DNA of 64,000 nt from Pseudidiomarina terrestris (GCF_030466405.1 NZ_JAGGJF010000001.1:186001-250000); one strand, 5' to 3'; numbered from the stretch's first letter, positions 43,559 through 54,613 are shown. Numbers and translations: made by a program. Notes: a model not told the origin generated them from the letters alone.

Positions 43559-44164
43559 TTATTTAAACTCCCGCTCATGGAACCACAGGTTAAACGCCCA
43601 CTTCTCGCCTTTGGTCACCGGCATGCCCGCGTGCAGGCTTTTCGGATGCACATCGGTCGAGCCGCGCACCACATTTTCGAAAAACAACAGGCGCCCGGGC
43701 TTGGGCTGCACGTTCAAATCCAGTTTCGGGAAGTAGGTCGAACCGCCGCCTTCCGGGGCGTTAATGTAGCCCAGCACCGTAACCAGGCGCTGGCCTCCGC
43801 GGGCGGTGCAACGTTTGCCTCGCTCGGTATTCATGTCGTACGCATCAAAGTGCGCCCGGTATTCTTCGGTCTCGCCGTAATGGATGACCTGAAAACTCTC
43901 CGCATTTTCCAGCGGCAGACCGACCTCATTGGCAATGCGCGAACCTAAATAAGTCACAATCATGTCATGGGTGTGGCCAATCCAGGCCAGCTGATTGGTC
44001 CGTGCTTTGCTCAATACGCCCTCTTTATCAGAGCTGACCTTGGCCCGGGCCATCTGCTTTACCGCAGCATTGACCAGGTGCTTACCTTCTGACTCGGTAA
44101 AAAAGTCATCCATGATATACACCGTCGGGTCTTTGCATAAAATGTGCGTGGTTGGGTTATCCAT
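43559..44164 (-). CDS. 2-oxoglutarate/Fe(II) dioxygenase, prolyl 4-hydroxylase-like
   Basis: A 201-residue protein with the iron-binding HxD (EYRAHFDAYD) and distal His (KSLHAGMPV), plus GQRLVTVLGYINAPEGGGSTYFP and the 2OG-binding Lys in VTKGEKWAFNLWFHE. This is the catalytic core of P4H-type hydroxylases. The target could be a prolyl residue in an export protein; Gly/Pro-rich substrates are not obvious nearby. It lies in an exopolysaccharide operon with zero spacing to both pgi and wzi, so some envelope role is likely. Confidence 0.85.
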   Translation of the reverse strand: MDNPTTHILCKDPTVYIMDDFFTESEGKHLVNAAVKQMARAKVSSDKEGVLSKARTNQLAWIGHTHDMIVTYLGSRIANEVGLPLENAESFQVIHYGETEEYRAHFDAYDMNTERGKRCTARGGQRLVTVLGYINAPEGGGSTYFPKLDLNVQPKPGRLLFFENVVRGSTDVHPKSLHAGMPVTKGEKWAFNLWFHEREFK

Positions 44165-45613
44165 TTACATCCTCTTGATAATGCTGTCGGTGCTGTCATC
44201 AAACGATTCGTCGCGCTGGCCGTCCAGTACCGCCAGCACTTCTTTGGCAACCTTCTTGCCATGTTCTACGCCGGGCTGGTCAAAGGAGTTAATGTCCCAA
44301 ATCACGCCCTGGGCGAAGACTTTGTGTTCGTAGGCTGCGAGTAAAGCGCCAAAACTTTGCGGGGTCAGCTCATCGACATACAGCAGATTCGACGGGTGCT
44401 TACCCGGGTAATGATCACCGTTGCCAAACCACATCAGCCGGCGATGCGCCAGACAGTTAGCGACCGACAGCCGTTGCTGACTGATCAGGCCTTCTTGTAC
44501 CGCGGCAGAAAACCCGGGGGCCTGGCGATGCAATACCGCCACAAAATCGGCGGCAAAGTCATCGTAGCCCTGATGTAAATGCTGAAAAAACGCATGCTGG
44601 CCATTCGGGCCAAAACCACCCCAGATGATAGGTCCTGTTGGGTAGTCGATCGGACTCCCATCGCGAGCCACCTGCTTACCGTTGGATTCCATATCCAGCT
44701 GCTGCAGATAGCTTGGCAGGTAGCGCAAGCGCCCGTCATAGGGCAGCACCGCGACATTATTCAGGCCACGCTCTTCGCGGTTGTAAACGCCATGCAAAGC
44801 CAGCAGCAAAGGAATATTTTCCAGCAGTGGCGCCGAGCCAAAGTGCTCATCCATAAAGCGCGCGCCGTCGAGCATTTTGGCAAACTGATTGGCACCGATG
44901 GTCAGTGCAATCGGCAAGCCAATGGCCGACCATAGGGAATAGCGACCGCCGACGGAATCAGCGAAGCTCAGTTGTTGGCTCGCCGGAATACCGAATTCGG
45001 TCATCGCCTGATTGTTGCTGGAAACACCAATCACGTGCTTCTCGAGCCACGCGGACTCTGCCAGTGCTGGCGCGATCCAGCGTTTCACTGTTTCCACATT
45101 CGCCAGCGTATCGATGGTGCCAAAGCTTTTTGAGGCGATAATAAATAAGGTGGTTTCAGGGTCGACGATCGGCAGGACCGCATACAGCTGGCCGCCGTCC
45201 ATCGAGCTGACAAAATGCACATCGAGCTTGTGCTCAACGTTATCGTCGGCAAATTCCCGTAAGGCAAAACTGCCCATCATGGGCCCGAGATCCGAGCCAC
45301 CAACGCCGATATTCACCACATCAGTAATAGGTTTACCAGTCGCACCCAGCCACTTGCCGCTACGCAGCAGACGTACCACTTCGGAGAAACGGTTGCGCCC
45401 GCCTCCTGCCGCCACCACCGAGTGCCGGCTGCGATTGAGCACGTGCGTAACCTTACGCCCTTCGCTGGGGTTGTCGTACTCACCGCGTAGCAGCAGTTTA
45501 CGTTGCTCGTCGAAGTTCGACGGCAAACGCTTCGCGGCATAGGCTTGCAACTCGTCAGCGCTCAGGCCCTGAAAGGTATTATCTAAATTTAGGTGCTCCG
45601 TTGTTACCTGCAT
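44165..45613 (-). CDS. pgi: Glucose-6-phosphate isomerase
   Basis: A 482-residue isomerase, shorter than the usual ~550-residue enterobacterial form. Signature GVGGSDLGPMMGSFAL, ASKSFGTIDTL (substrate phosphate), VGGRYSLWSAIGLPI, GGFGPNGQHAFFQHLHQG and the C-terminal catalytic Lys region WDINSFDQPGVEHGKKVA are all present. It supplies hexose phosphate at the branch between glycolysis and sugar-nucleotide synthesis. It lies between the SLBB export gene and the hydroxylase gene with no gap. Confidence 0.93.
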   Translation of the reverse strand: MQVTTEHLNLDNTFQGLSADELQAYAAKRLPSNFDEQRKLLLRGEYDNPSEGRKVTHVLNRSRHSVVAAGGGRNRFSEVVRLLRSGKWLGATGKPITDVVNIGVGGSDLGPMMGSFALREFADDNVEHKLDVHFVSSMDGGQLYAVLPIVDPETTLFIIASKSFGTIDTLANVETVKRWIAPALAESAWLEKHVIGVSSNNQAMTEFGIPASQQLSFADSVGGRYSLWSAIGLPIALTIGANQFAKMLDGARFMDEHFGSAPLLENIPLLLALHGVYNREERGLNNVAVLPYDGRLRYLPSYLQQLDMESNGKQVARDGSPIDYPTGPIIWGGFGPNGQHAFFQHLHQGYDDFAADFVAVLHRQAPGFSAAVQEGLISQQRLSVANCLAHRRLMWFGNGDHYPGKHPSNLLYVDELTPQSFGALLAAYEHKVFAQGVIWDINSFDQPGVEHGKKVAKEVLAVLDGQRDESFDDSTDSIIKRM

Positions 45614-45639
45614 TCGTCATCCATTTCTGTCGTCGTCGA

Positions 45640-48396
45640 TTACAAACCGCTCAGTGCGGCCAGCGCAACACCAACCTGATACATAATCTGCGTGGCGGTG
45701 GTCCAGACTTCGATGTTGTTCATGTACTGGGTGTCCATGGGCACTACGATGGTGTCGCCTGGCTCGATTTGCTGGTAGGAACCCGAGGCGAACCACGAGC
45801 GGCGCTCAGGCACAGTCACCCGACCGTTGGCCTTCACGATATAAATACGCTCGTCATCGGCTTTCTGACGCATGCCACCGGCGCGCTGGATATAGTCTTC
45901 CAGGGACACGCCCGGCTGATACTGATAGGAACTTGCCAGCTGCACTTCGCCAATAATAGAAACCGTATTCTGCACCGTCGGCACATGCAAACGATCGCCA
46001 TCTTTCAACTGCAGCGAGGAACCACCGTCGGCAATCACGCTCTTCAGATCAATGATCAGGCGCCCGACAGCGTCGATATTGGTGAGATCACGTAATAACT
46101 GATTCATCTCCGAATAAGCGACTTGTGCGCCCGTATCGGTGATCACGTTCGACGCAATTTCGCGGCGTAACTGCTGCGCCAGCTCGTCTAAGCGACGGCG
46201 TTCGGCATCGCGCAAATCGACGCGCGTGAAGATGGCACCGTCAATAAATGCGTATTCTGTCAGGCCACCCGCCCGTTCGAGCAACCCTTCTAAGGTCTCG
46301 CCGCGGCGAATGGTATAGGTCCCCGGGAAGCGCACTTCGCCTTCCAGGCGCACTTGCAAGGTGTTCTGCCACTGCGGAATCGACAGGATCTGAATCCGGT
46401 CCCGGCCTTTTAGCGGTACCTCTAACTCGTCCCGCAACACATGCGCCAGATTAAACGGACGATATTCAGCCGAAGCCTCACCATCCGCTATTACCGTACG
46501 CGTGATTTCAGCACGAGCTAAGTAAGCGGACTCTTTCAGCCCGCCGGCAGCAACAATGGCTTGTTGCGCATCGGCGTCAGCGACTAACGGATAAATGCCC
46601 GGATAACGCACTTCGCCGTCAATATAAACCAGCGGCAAGGTCCCCGTAGAGCTGTATTGATTGCGCAGCTGATACAAAATCGGCTGCAGCAAATTATGCC
46701 GGGAGAATTTCGCGTAGTAATCTTCCGAACGTTGCTCACGTTCATCGGTGATGGCAAACAATGAGCTCAACTGATCGTCAAGTTCCGCTGAGCGCTCAGG
46801 GGTGGTCTGCTCGAGCAATTGGTCAAAAGCTAAATCATCGGTGATCAGTTTTTGCAGGTATTGCTTACGATAAACGTCCAGCACCCGCTCACGCTCTTCA
46901 CGCGCCCGATCGCTTTCGGTTTTCAGCCAGGCACTTAGCTGGTTTTCTTCTGCCTGCGCGGCTTCATAGCGGCTAAACACCACCACCTGATCACGCGGCT
47001 CTAAGCTCAGGTTCTCTGCAGCGACGCCATTGATCGCAGCCGCAACATCAAATTGCAGGACCTTGATCATGCGCCGGTCATTGCTACGGCGCACCACAAT
47101 GCCATAGCTTAAATCGGTAATTGGCAACAATGCCCCTTCCACCGAAGGCAGTATGTCCTGCACCGTCAAATCGTCACGCCATTCGTACACGCCCGGACGC
47201 ACTGCCGCGCCAACCAGCATGACACTATCGACGGTATCTTCGGCAACGGACAACACTTTAATTGCATCACCACCTTGCAGCGGCTGGGTCACATCAGTGC
47301 GCGTCAAATCAATGGTCTGCACCCGCCGCGAACCGTCGCTAATACGTTGTAGCTGCACCGATTTACGGTAGGCCGTCGGCAGCAGGCCACCGGCATAACT
47401 CAACGCATCCGCCAAGGTCTCTCCGGGTAGCATTTCATAGATGGCCGGACGCAATACTTCACCGGCAATGCTGACCATATCGCCGCGCGTTGGAATGAAC
47501 ACCACATCACCGGCCTGCAAGCGGAGGTCATTGGAGGCATCGCCTTCGGTCAGTAACTTATAAAGGTCGAAAGTGACGACGGTTTTACCATTGCGCTTGA
47601 GCTGCACGTTACGCAGCGAGGCAATATCACTGACACCACCGGAAACAAACAGCGCTTGGCTCATGGTGGTCAGCGAACTCACGGTGTAGGCGCCAGGTTT
47701 GTAGGCTTCACCCACCACAAAGATCTGCATGCTACGCAGCTCACCCATGGACACTGCCGCTTCCATACCGATCATGCGCTCACGCACTGTGCTTTGGATT
47801 AAGGCTTTGGCTTCGTCGTAGCGAAGTCCGGCGACGGTAATAGGGCCCAGGTTCTCAATAACAATCCGGCCTTCATTATCGATGGCAGCTTCGATACTGC
47901 GGTTTTCTTTGCCGTAAAGCTGGACGCGTAAGGTATCACCCACGCCCAGTAGATAGTTTGAAGGCACCGGTGCATTGGCCATAGGCGCAAAGGTGCTCGG
48001 CTCGCCCTGAAACAGGTTGTAGCCAAACGGCTGCAATTCTTTATCGTCTTCGGCTAAACGCTCGGCCAGTTCACCTGGGCTGAGTTCGTTTAATGGACGG
48101 GTGTCGACCGTTTCACGCTCAGCCATGGCGCTGCTACGCTCACCGGTGGTGGCCGTTGGCGCAGGCTGGGCCTTAGAACTTTTCATCATGGCTTCGATGT
48201 CACTTAAGTTGACACCAAACTGCCGCGCAATGGCTTCTTGCTGCGCCCGAGGAAGTTTCTGGATCTGTTGGATTTGCTGTGGTGTAAGGCTAGATAGGTC
48301 TTGTGCCTGAGCGCGCGGAGCAGTTGTCACTGCAGCTGCGAAAAGTAGACACGCCAGCCCGGCTGCCGTTAGCGTTGTTTGCAACCATGCTTTCAC
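45640..48396 (-). CDS. Large outer-membrane polysaccharide export protein with six SLBB domains
   Basis: A 918-residue secreted protein. Signal peptide (residues 1-31, ARA/AQA), a Gln-rich region like LTPQQIQQIQKLPRAQQEA, a poly-export domain (NYLLGVGDTLRVQLYGKENRS) and SLBB units at VVGEAYKPGAYTV, IAGEVLRPAIYEM, LVGAAVRPGVYEW, IDGEVRYPGIYPL, LEGEVRFPGTYTI and IIGEVQLASSYQY. A charged coiled-coil (residues ~475-560) interrupts them. The C-terminus ends in a short amphipathic stretch. Far larger than Wza (~380 residues), it is an OPX protein of the second polysaccharide system. Confidence 0.88.
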   Translation of the reverse strand: MKAWLQTTLTAAGLACLLFAAAVTTAPRAQAQDLSSLTPQQIQQIQKLPRAQQEAIARQFGVNLSDIEAMMKSSKAQPAPTATTGERSSAMAERETVDTRPLNELSPGELAERLAEDDKELQPFGYNLFQGEPSTFAPMANAPVPSNYLLGVGDTLRVQLYGKENRSIEAAIDNEGRIVIENLGPITVAGLRYDEAKALIQSTVRERMIGMEAAVSMGELRSMQIFVVGEAYKPGAYTVSSLTTMSQALFVSGGVSDIASLRNVQLKRNGKTVVTFDLYKLLTEGDASNDLRLQAGDVVFIPTRGDMVSIAGEVLRPAIYEMLPGETLADALSYAGGLLPTAYRKSVQLQRISDGSRRVQTIDLTRTDVTQPLQGGDAIKVLSVAEDTVDSVMLVGAAVRPGVYEWRDDLTVQDILPSVEGALLPITDLSYGIVVRRSNDRRMIKVLQFDVAAAINGVAAENLSLEPRDQVVVFSRYEAAQAEENQLSAWLKTESDRAREERERVLDVYRKQYLQKLITDDLAFDQLLEQTTPERSAELDDQLSSLFAITDEREQRSEDYYAKFSRHNLLQPILYQLRNQYSSTGTLPLVYIDGEVRYPGIYPLVADADAQQAIVAAGGLKESAYLARAEITRTVIADGEASAEYRPFNLAHVLRDELEVPLKGRDRIQILSIPQWQNTLQVRLEGEVRFPGTYTIRRGETLEGLLERAGGLTEYAFIDGAIFTRVDLRDAERRRLDELAQQLRREIASNVITDTGAQVAYSEMNQLLRDLTNIDAVGRLIIDLKSVIADGGSSLQLKDGDRLHVPTVQNTVSIIGEVQLASSYQYQPGVSLEDYIQRAGGMRQKADDERIYIVKANGRVTVPERRSWFASGSYQQIEPGDTIVVPMDTQYMNNIEVWTTATQIMYQVGVALAALSGL

Positions 48397-48418
48397 GCCG
48401 TCTTCCCCTGTTATTGTT

Positions 48419-49522
48419 TTATTGTGTTGACTCTACATCGCGTTGTTGACGAACCCAAGAAACAATTCGCCAGATATTTTTCAGCATCAGCAGGTAGAGT
48501 ACAAAAATTGCTAAGAAAATGCTAAGAACAATTACTTCGGGAACGTTAAACCATTCAAAGGTCAGACCCAAAGCCAGTTTGAAGCTGGCGATGCCACTGA
48601 TCAGCGCCAGTGTTTGGCGCTGCGTGAAACCAGCGCGCATGAAGATGTGGTGCAGGTGCTCGCGGTCAGGTTTAAACGGCGACTGGCCCTTTTTCACGCG
48701 GCGCGCCATAATGGCGAACATGTCCATCAGGGGCACAGCTATCAACCAGAGCACGGCCACGGGACGCACGGCAATGATATCTGGCGAAACTTCGAACCAG
48801 CTTTCCAGAATGCGTTCCGGATGGGTCAACATCACCAGCATCCATACCGCGGTAAAACCGACCAGCATCGAGCCCGAATCGCCCATAAAAATTTTTCGCA
48901 CCGGGCGGAAGTGCACCCCGACATTGCGAATCAGGTAAGGGATCAGCGCGCCAAATAAAATGGTCGCCACCAACAACGGCAGCTGCTGATTATGCATCAG
49001 CGCCAGCAGGCCGATGCCAGCAAAAGCAACCATAGCCAGTGCACCAAGCAAGCCGTCGATGCCATCAATCATATTGTAAGCATTCATTGCAGCGACGATA
49101 CAAAGCAGGGTAAAGGGCATGGAAAGCACGCCAAGTTCGATAACGCCGGTGCCAAACAGATTGCCTAACTGGGTGATTTGCACGTCAGCGCCAAATACCA
49201 CAACCGCGGCCGCCAGCATTTGTGCGATGAAGCGCACCCCGGCATCGATGTCGTAGCGATCATCGAGCGCGCCAATCAATACCATAAAGCTTGAAGAAAC
49301 GAGGAACAGCCGGATATCGACTTCCAGCGGCAGGATGGCCATCATCATGATCACCATAGTGCCATACAGGGCAAGCCCGCCCACCAACGGCACCGCACCT
49401 ACGTGTTGCTTACGCTCACATGGATGATCGACAAGCGCAGTGCGCCAGGCCATGGGGATGAGAAGGTTACATAACACGCTCGACAATACGGTCGCGGATA
49501 TGAGCACCATCCAGATATTCAT
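48419..49522 (-). CDS. wecA: Undecaprenyl-phosphate GlcNAc-1-phosphate transferase (WecA)
   Basis: A 367-residue polytopic enzyme with about eleven helices. Family motifs are VPLVGGLALYG, IGALDDRYDID, AMNAYNMIDGIDGLLG, IFMGDSGSMLVGF and DREHLHHIFMRAGF (His-rich loop). It starts repeat-unit synthesis by loading GlcNAc-1-P on undecaprenyl phosphate, the alternative to the PglC-type enzyme in the other locus. Two initiating enzymes of different classes in one window fit two separate polysaccharides. Confidence 0.93.
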   Translation of the reverse strand: MNIWMVLISATVLSSVLCNLLIPMAWRTALVDHPCERKQHVGAVPLVGGLALYGTMVIMMMAILPLEVDIRLFLVSSSFMVLIGALDDRYDIDAGVRFIAQMLAAAVVVFGADVQITQLGNLFGTGVIELGVLSMPFTLLCIVAAMNAYNMIDGIDGLLGALAMVAFAGIGLLALMHNQQLPLLVATILFGALIPYLIRNVGVHFRPVRKIFMGDSGSMLVGFTAVWMLVMLTHPERILESWFEVSPDIIAVRPVAVLWLIAVPLMDMFAIMARRVKKGQSPFKPDREHLHHIFMRAGFTQRQTLALISGIASFKLALGLTFEWFNVPEVIVLSIFLAIFVLYLLMLKNIWRIVSWVRQQRDVESTQ

Positions 49523-49540
49523 GAAATCGGTTGTCCCTGC

Positions 49541-50707
49541 TTAATCATTATTAAAAATATCTCGGGTATACACTTTGGGCTGGACATCACTAAGCTCGTC
49601 CGCCATACGATTACTTACTATTATATCCGAGATCTGTTTAAATTCTTGTAAATTTTTTATCACACGGCAGTTGTAGAAGACGTTTTCCGCCAGTTCTGGT
49701 TCAAAAACAACCAACTCAATTCCTTTTGCCTGCAAACGCTTCATAATTCCTTGTATTGCCGACGAGCGGAAGTTATCCGAGCCTGCCTTCATGACTAAGC
49801 GATACACACCTACACACTTTGGCTGCTGCTCCGCTATGGCATTCGCGATAAAATCTTTGCGCGTGCGATTGGCATCTACGATAGCGCCAATCATGACCTG
49901 GGGCACGTTATCATAATTCGCCAATAACTGCCGTGTGTCCTTGGGCAAACAGTAACCGCCATAACCAAAACTCGGATTGTTGTAGTGGTTGCCGATACGC
50001 GGATCTAAACACACCCCATCAATGATTTGGCGGGAATCGAGCTGATGATGCGCTGCATAAGTATCCAGTTCGTTAAAAAACGCGACCCGCATCGCCAAAT
50101 ACGTATTGGCGAACAACTTTATCGCTTCAGCCTCTGTCGGTTCAGTATATTGCACAGGAATGTCTGCTTTCAGTGCGCCTTCCTGTAAAAGTTTTGCAAA
50201 GGTCTCGGCGCGCGCTGATTGTTCACCCACGATGATGCGGGATGGGTACAAATTATCGCGTAAGGCTTGCCCTTCCCGCAAAAACTCTGGCGCAAAAAAT
50301 AGTCGGTCAGTGCCTAACTCTTCGCGCATTTTTGCGACATACCCGACCGGGATAGTGGAACGAATAACGATGTGACAGTCGTTGTTGTAGTGCAGTACTT
50401 GTTGAAGTACTTGATCGACTGAACTGGTATTGAAGTAGTTGGTTTCCGGGTCGTAATCCGTCGGCGTCGCAATCAGCACCCAGTCGGCCTTAGCAAAGGC
50501 TGCTGCGGCGTCAGTGGTTGCTGTTAACTGCAGCTGTTTATGCTGAAGATAGTCTTCAATGTCAGCATCCTTGATGGGGCTTTCCTTGTTCTGCAGCAGC
50601 GCAACCTTCTCCGCGACGATATCGACCGCAGTCACCTGATGGTGCTGAGCGAGCAGTACGGCATTCGACAGGCCCACATAGCCAGTACCGACAACGACGA
50701 TTTCCAT
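49541..50707 (-). CDS. ugd: UDP-glucose 6-dehydrogenase
   Basis: A 388-residue enzyme of the short Ugd type: [87 protein letters not shown] and the catalytic Cys in [12 protein letters not shown]. It makes UDP-glucuronic acid. First gene of the leftward operon, divergent from the wecG-like gene 154 bp away. Confidence 0.94.
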   Translation of the reverse strand: MEIVVVGTGYVGLSNAVLLAQHHQVTAVDIVAEKVALLQNKESPIKDADIEDYLQHKQLQLTATTDAAAAFAKADWVLIATPTDYDPETNYFNTSSVDQVLQQVLHYNNDCHIVIRSTIPVGYVAKMREELGTDRLFFAPEFLREGQALRDNLYPSRIIVGEQSARAETFAKLLQEGALKADIPVQYTEPTEAEAIKLFANTYLAMRVAFFNELDTYAAHHQLDSRQIIDGVCLDPRIGNHYNNPSFGYGGYCLPKDTRQLLANYDNVPQVMIGAIVDANRTRKDFIANAIAEQQPKCVGVYRLVMKAGSDNFRSSAIQGIMKRLQAKGIELVVFEPELAENVFYNCRVIKNLQEFKQISDIIVSNRMADELSDVQPKVYTRDIFNND

Positions 50708-50816
50708 GTTCCTTCCTAGCTTCAGTCTAGCTTCATTAAGATGCAGGGCAGTTTAAACTAACCCTCGCGGTGCTGTCATCCTTATACCCGAGCAACATTG
50801 CAGTTTTTTGTCACCT

Positions 50817-50839
50817 GTGTAAGATCCTGACATCTTCAC
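50817..50839. promoter_or_regulatory. Dyad in the divergent ugd-wecG promoter region
   Basis: GTG-T-AAGAT-CCTGAC-ATCTT-CAC is an interrupted inverted repeat 23 bp before the rightward start. It could be an operator or a short hairpin; low confidence. Confidence 0.3.
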
Positions 50840-50861
50840 TTTATGAACCTTTACACAGAGC

Positions 50862-51590
50862 ATGTCACAACAACAACCTAAGCAATTATCTGTGGACGTC
50901 GGTGGCCTATCTATCATGCCGTTCTCCTCGATGTCTGAGGCGCTGGACCAGGTGATTTCAGAACAACAGGTCAAGCCTGGATTTGGGGTGTCCGTCAACA
51001 GTGAAATTGTCATGCTTGCCCGCCGCGACCCGGCGCTAATGGCGCATATTAATAAAGCCCAGCTGCGCTTTGCCGATGGTATTGGGGTGGTCAAAACCAT
51101 TGCCAGCAAAGGCGTGCCCAACACTCGCCTGCCCGGCTGTGAGTTCTGGGAGGCACTCATGTTGCGCGCCGGTGCCGCGAACGCGCCGGTGATGTTGATT
51201 GGTGCCAAACCCGAAGTCAATAAGGCGGCAGTGGCCAAGCTTCAGGCACAAGGCGTGAATGTGGTCTGCGGCATCGATGGCTACTTTTCAGATGAACGCG
51301 TGCTCCGTGATGCCCTCGCTGAGCATCAGCCCAAAATTGTCACCGTTGCCATGGGTGCCCCTAAACAAGAGCAGCTTATTGTGCGTTTACGCGAGTTTTA
51401 CCCTGATGCCTTTTATTTGGGTGTCGGCGGAACTTATGATGTCTACACCGGGCATGTAAAACGCGCTCCGAAACTGTTCTGCGACTTACATTTAGAATGG
51501 TTTTACCGGCTTTGCGCACAACCCACTCGAATTGGCCGGCAATGGTCCTTGGCAAAGTACCTGGCCTTACACGTAACGCGACAACTTTAG
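50862..51590 (+). CDS. WecG/TagA/CpsF-family glycosyltransferase
   Basis: A 242-residue GT26 enzyme. VSVNSEIVMLARRDPALM, ADGIGVVKTIASKGVPNTRLPGCEFWE, MLIGAKPEVNKAA, VAMGAPKQEQ and GVGGTYDVYTGHVKRAPK are all typical. Members use UDP-ManNAc or UDP-ManNAcA to extend lipid-linked GlcNAc; with WecA and WecB in this locus that chemistry is plausible. First gene of the four-gene rightward operon. Confidence 0.9.
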   Translation: MSQQQPKQLSVDVGGLSIMPFSSMSEALDQVISEQQVKPGFGVSVNSEIVMLARRDPALMAHINKAQLRFADGIGVVKTIASKGVPNTRLPGCEFWEALMLRAGAANAPVMLIGAKPEVNKAAVAKLQAQGVNVVCGIDGYFSDERVLRDALAEHQPKIVTVAMGAPKQEQLIVRLREFYPDAFYLGVGGTYDVYTGHVKRAPKLFCDLHLEWFYRLCAQPTRIGRQWSLAKYLALHVTRQL

Positions 51591-51600
51591 GCAGTTTTCT

Positions 51601-52434
51601 ATGTTGATATCTGTTTACATGCCCACGCACAATCGCGGCCCCTTGTTACGTCGTGCCATCGACTCCGTGTTAGCACAAACCCATCAGGACCTTGAGTTGT
51701 TGGTGGTCGATGATGGCTCAAAGGATGGCACCTGGGCGGTCTTGCAGGAGTACATGGCTGCCGACCCTCGTGTCCGTGCTTTTCGTCATGACAAGCCACA
51801 AGGTGCTTGCGTAGCCCGCAATCGCGCGATTCATGAAGCACGGGGTAAATTTGTAACGGGTCTGGACGATGATGATACCTTCGTGCCGGAGCGCTTAGCC
51901 TTGTTGTTGCAACACTACGATAGTCAGTACGCCTTTATTTGCTCGGGTTATTTCTGGGTGACCCAGAAACGCGCGAAGCCAACCATGTGCAACGATAAAG
52001 TCATTACCCTGGATGCCCAGCTTGATGCCAACCACGCGACCAATCAGGTGTTTGTCGAACGCGAACGGATGCTCGCCATTGGTGGCTTTGATGAAGAACT
52101 GGTCGCCTTGCAAGACTACGACTGCTTTACGCGCCTCATAAAAGCCTACGGCCCGGCCTTTCGACTGGGACAGCCGCTGCAAAATATTTTTGTTGAGCAC
52201 GGTGGGCAGCGCATCTCATCGCAGCGCAAAAGTCGCTTGGGTTTTGCTCGCTTCATGCAAAAGCACGGCGCCGATATGCAGCGCCGGCAGCTGATTAATC
52301 ATGCCTTTTGGCTGAAAATGCGCTTGCAAGAGCCTTTTTCTGTTGCCGAACTGCTAACATCCTTGACTGCAGGCCATCTTAAGATGAAGCTTGGTCATCT
52401 GTACCGTTACGGATTAAAACTAAAATCGTCATGA
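51601..52434 (+). CDS. Glycosyltransferase family 2
   Basis: A 277-residue GT-A enzyme: [37 protein letters not shown] at the N-terminus, then [23 protein letters not shown] (the DxD-like metal site) and [19 protein letters not shown]. It acts in the cytoplasm on the growing repeat unit; donor and acceptor cannot be told. Ten bp follow the wecG-like gene and its stop overlaps the epimerase start by 4 bp. Confidence 0.9.
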   Translation: MLISVYMPTHNRGPLLRRAIDSVLAQTHQDLELLVVDDGSKDGTWAVLQEYMAADPRVRAFRHDKPQGACVARNRAIHEARGKFVTGLDDDDTFVPERLALLLQHYDSQYAFICSGYFWVTQKRAKPTMCNDKVITLDAQLDANHATNQVFVERERMLAIGGFDEELVALQDYDCFTRLIKAYGPAFRLGQPLQNIFVEHGGQRISSQRKSRLGFARFMQKHGADMQRRQLINHAFWLKMRLQEPFSVAELLTSLTAGHLKMKLGHLYRYGLKLKSS

Positions 52435-53570
52435 CAAAGAAACTGTTAGTGGTGTTTGGCACCCGTCCTGAAGCAATCAAAATGGCGCCGCTGGTGAAAG
52501 CGCTGCAGCAGGTGAACGAGTGGGACACCCGTGTCTGCGTAACGGCTCAACACCGCGAAATGCTGGATCAGGTGTTACGTTTATTTGATATCACGCCCGA
52601 TTACGACCTCAATCTCATGCAGCCCAAACAGTCGCTGAACACCTTGGCGGCGCGAGTGTTAACAGAGATTGAGCCGGTCTTGAAAGACTTCGCGCCTGAT
52701 GTCGTTTTCGTTCATGGCGATACCCTGACCACCTTAACCACGGGCCTGGCTGCTTATTTTCAACAGATCCCAGTGGCCCATGTTGAAGCAGGTTTGCGTA
52801 CCGGAAACATTTACTCGCCCTGGCCAGAAGAGGCCAACCGCAAACTTGTTGGCGGAATTACCCGCTGGCACTTCGCGCCGACACCCTCGTCTGAGCAGAA
52901 CCTATTGCGTGAGAACGTCGATGCCGGGCATATCTTTGTTACCGGTAACACTGTTATTGATGCGCTGCTGCACGTTCGTGATGAACTGGAAGCCAATACC
53001 GAGCTGCAAACAGAATTTGCCAACACGTTTCATGATGTTTTAGGTCCTGTCGGTACCCCACTAATTTTGGTGACCGGCCATCGCCGGGAAAGTTTTGGCG
53101 CAGGCTTTGAGCGGATTTGCAAAGCGTTACGCGAACTTGCACAGCAGAACCCAGAGGTGAAAGTGGTGTACCCAGTGCACTTAAATCCGCATGTGCAAGA
53201 ACCGGTGAACAGGCTCCTTTCGGATATTCCCAACGTACATTTGATTGCCCCGCAGGACTACTTGCCCTTCGTTTACCTGATGAACCGCGCCACCATTATT
53301 CTGACCGACAGTGGCGGCATTCAGGAAGAAGCTCCGTCGCTGGGCAAACCTGTGTTAGTCATGCGCGATACCACTGAGCGTCCTGAGGCGGTGGCCGCCG
53401 GCACCGTGAAGTTGGTCGGCACTGATGCCGATGCGATTGTCAACGAGACCCAACGCTTGCTTGATGATAAGACCTATTATCAAACCATGAGTCAGGCCCA
53501 CAACCCTTATGGTGATGGCACCGCGTGTGCGCAAATTGTCGCGGTGCTGCAGCGCGAGTTAAGCCAGTGA
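52431..53570 (+). CDS. wecB: UDP-GlcNAc 2-epimerase (WecB-type)
   Basis: A 379-residue non-hydrolysing epimerase: [81 protein letters not shown] and [22 protein letters not shown]. It makes UDP-ManNAc, the donor expected for the adjacent GT26 enzyme. It differs in these motifs from the WbpI-type epimerase at 21445, so the two are not redundant copies. Confidence 0.93.
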   Translation: MTKKLLVVFGTRPEAIKMAPLVKALQQVNEWDTRVCVTAQHREMLDQVLRLFDITPDYDLNLMQPKQSLNTLAARVLTEIEPVLKDFAPDVVFVHGDTLTTLTTGLAAYFQQIPVAHVEAGLRTGNIYSPWPEEANRKLVGGITRWHFAPTPSSEQNLLRENVDAGHIFVTGNTVIDALLHVRDELEANTELQTEFANTFHDVLGPVGTPLILVTGHRRESFGAGFERICKALRELAQQNPEVKVVYPVHLNPHVQEPVNRLLSDIPNVHLIAPQDYLPFVYLMNRATIILTDSGGIQEEAPSLGKPVLVMRDTTERPEAVAAGTVKLVGTDADAIVNETQRLLDDKTYYQTMSQAHNPYGDGTACAQIVAVLQRELSQ

Positions 53571-54610
53571 TTTACGTGGTCGCCACTGCTATCAAGCATG
53601 GTAAAGGCGGCATTAGTACCGCCCTGACCAGTATTATTGAGGCGCTTGAGAGTCAAGGTGAGCGCTTCCGGGTGGTCGAATCCCATCAGGGCAGTGCGTC
53701 GCGCTGGCAAAGTTTTCGTAAGGCCCAACGCGCTCTGGCGCAGGCCACGGACGGTGATGTGGTGTGGTTACACGGCGCGCGGTGGCTATCCCTGTTACGT
53801 AAGTACTTACTTGCTCGTGGACCCAGAAGCCGCGGGGCCCGCACCATCTTGCATATTCACGGCATTGAAGCGATTCATTATCTGCAACACCCGATCGGTC
53901 GTTGGCTGATGCAGCGCCTGGTCAACCGTTATGATGGTCTGGTGGTGCTCACGCCCTGGTGGCGCTCGCAACTATTAAGTAAGCTCTCTTACCCTGCTGA
54001 GCGCATTCACATTATGCCAAATACGCTCGATCGGAGTTTGCTGGCACTTGCGCAGAGCGAACCGAAGCCCCCCATCGAGGCCAACACGACACCCATCCAT
54101 TTGCTTTGTATGACACGCCTGGAGGCTGGCAAAAATGTCGACGCCGCAATTGCGACATTGCGGTTTCTGCCGCCCCAGTACCACCTGACCATTGCCGGCG
54201 ACGGCGGTCAGCTCGAATCTTTGCGCCAGCAGGCGCGCGAGCTTGAACTCGGTGACCGTGTCGACTTTCTGGGCTGGGTGCCTTACGAAGACAAAAATCG
54301 ATTGCTAAGCCGTATGGATGTTTTTTTACTGCCTTCCGAACTGGACTCCTTCGGTATGGGCTTTTTAGAGGCCATGGCGGCAGGTCTACCGGTGGTGGGT
54401 GTTGCCTACGGTCCCATTGTTGATGTGGTGCCGACCGAGGCTGGCAAACTGGTGCCTACACCTTCACCTGAATTACTGGCTGACGCGGTGCAGCACGTCT
54501 TCGCCGAGCACCCACAGCGCTCGGCTTTCGCCCAGCGCTATGTGCTGGAAACCTATCAGGCAGAGCTCGCTGTCCAAAACTTTCTGGCGTTCTGTCAACG
54601 GCTGCGCTGA
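53567..54610 (+). CDS. Glycosyltransferase family 4
   Basis: The GTG at 53567 overlaps the epimerase stop (GTGA) and gives 347 residues beginning [20 protein letters not shown], the usual GT-B start; a longer frame upstream lies inside wecB. The donor domain contains [34 protein letters not shown] and the E-x7-E region [27 protein letters not shown]. Last gene of the rightward operon, converging on the pyruvyltransferase gene with 3 bp between stops. Confidence 0.88.
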   Translation: MIYVVATAIKHGKGGISTALTSIIEALESQGERFRVVESHQGSASRWQSFRKAQRALAQATDGDVVWLHGARWLSLLRKYLLARGPRSRGARTILHIHGIEAIHYLQHPIGRWLMQRLVNRYDGLVVLTPWWRSQLLSKLSYPAERIHIMPNTLDRSLLALAQSEPKPPIEANTTPIHLLCMTRLEAGKNVDAAIATLRFLPPQYHLTIAGDGGQLESLRQQARELELGDRVDFLGWVPYEDKNRLLSRMDVFLLPSELDSFGMGFLEAMAAGLPVVGVAYGPIVDVVPTEAGKLVPTPSPELLADAVQHVFAEHPQRSAFAQRYVLETYQAELAVQNFLAFCQRLR

Positions 54611-54613
54611 CCC

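Noticed and set aside
50770-50955. A rightward 61-codon frame before the wecG-like gene
   Set aside because: It overlaps the wecG-like start in another frame and has no coding features; the region is better read as a divergent promoter.
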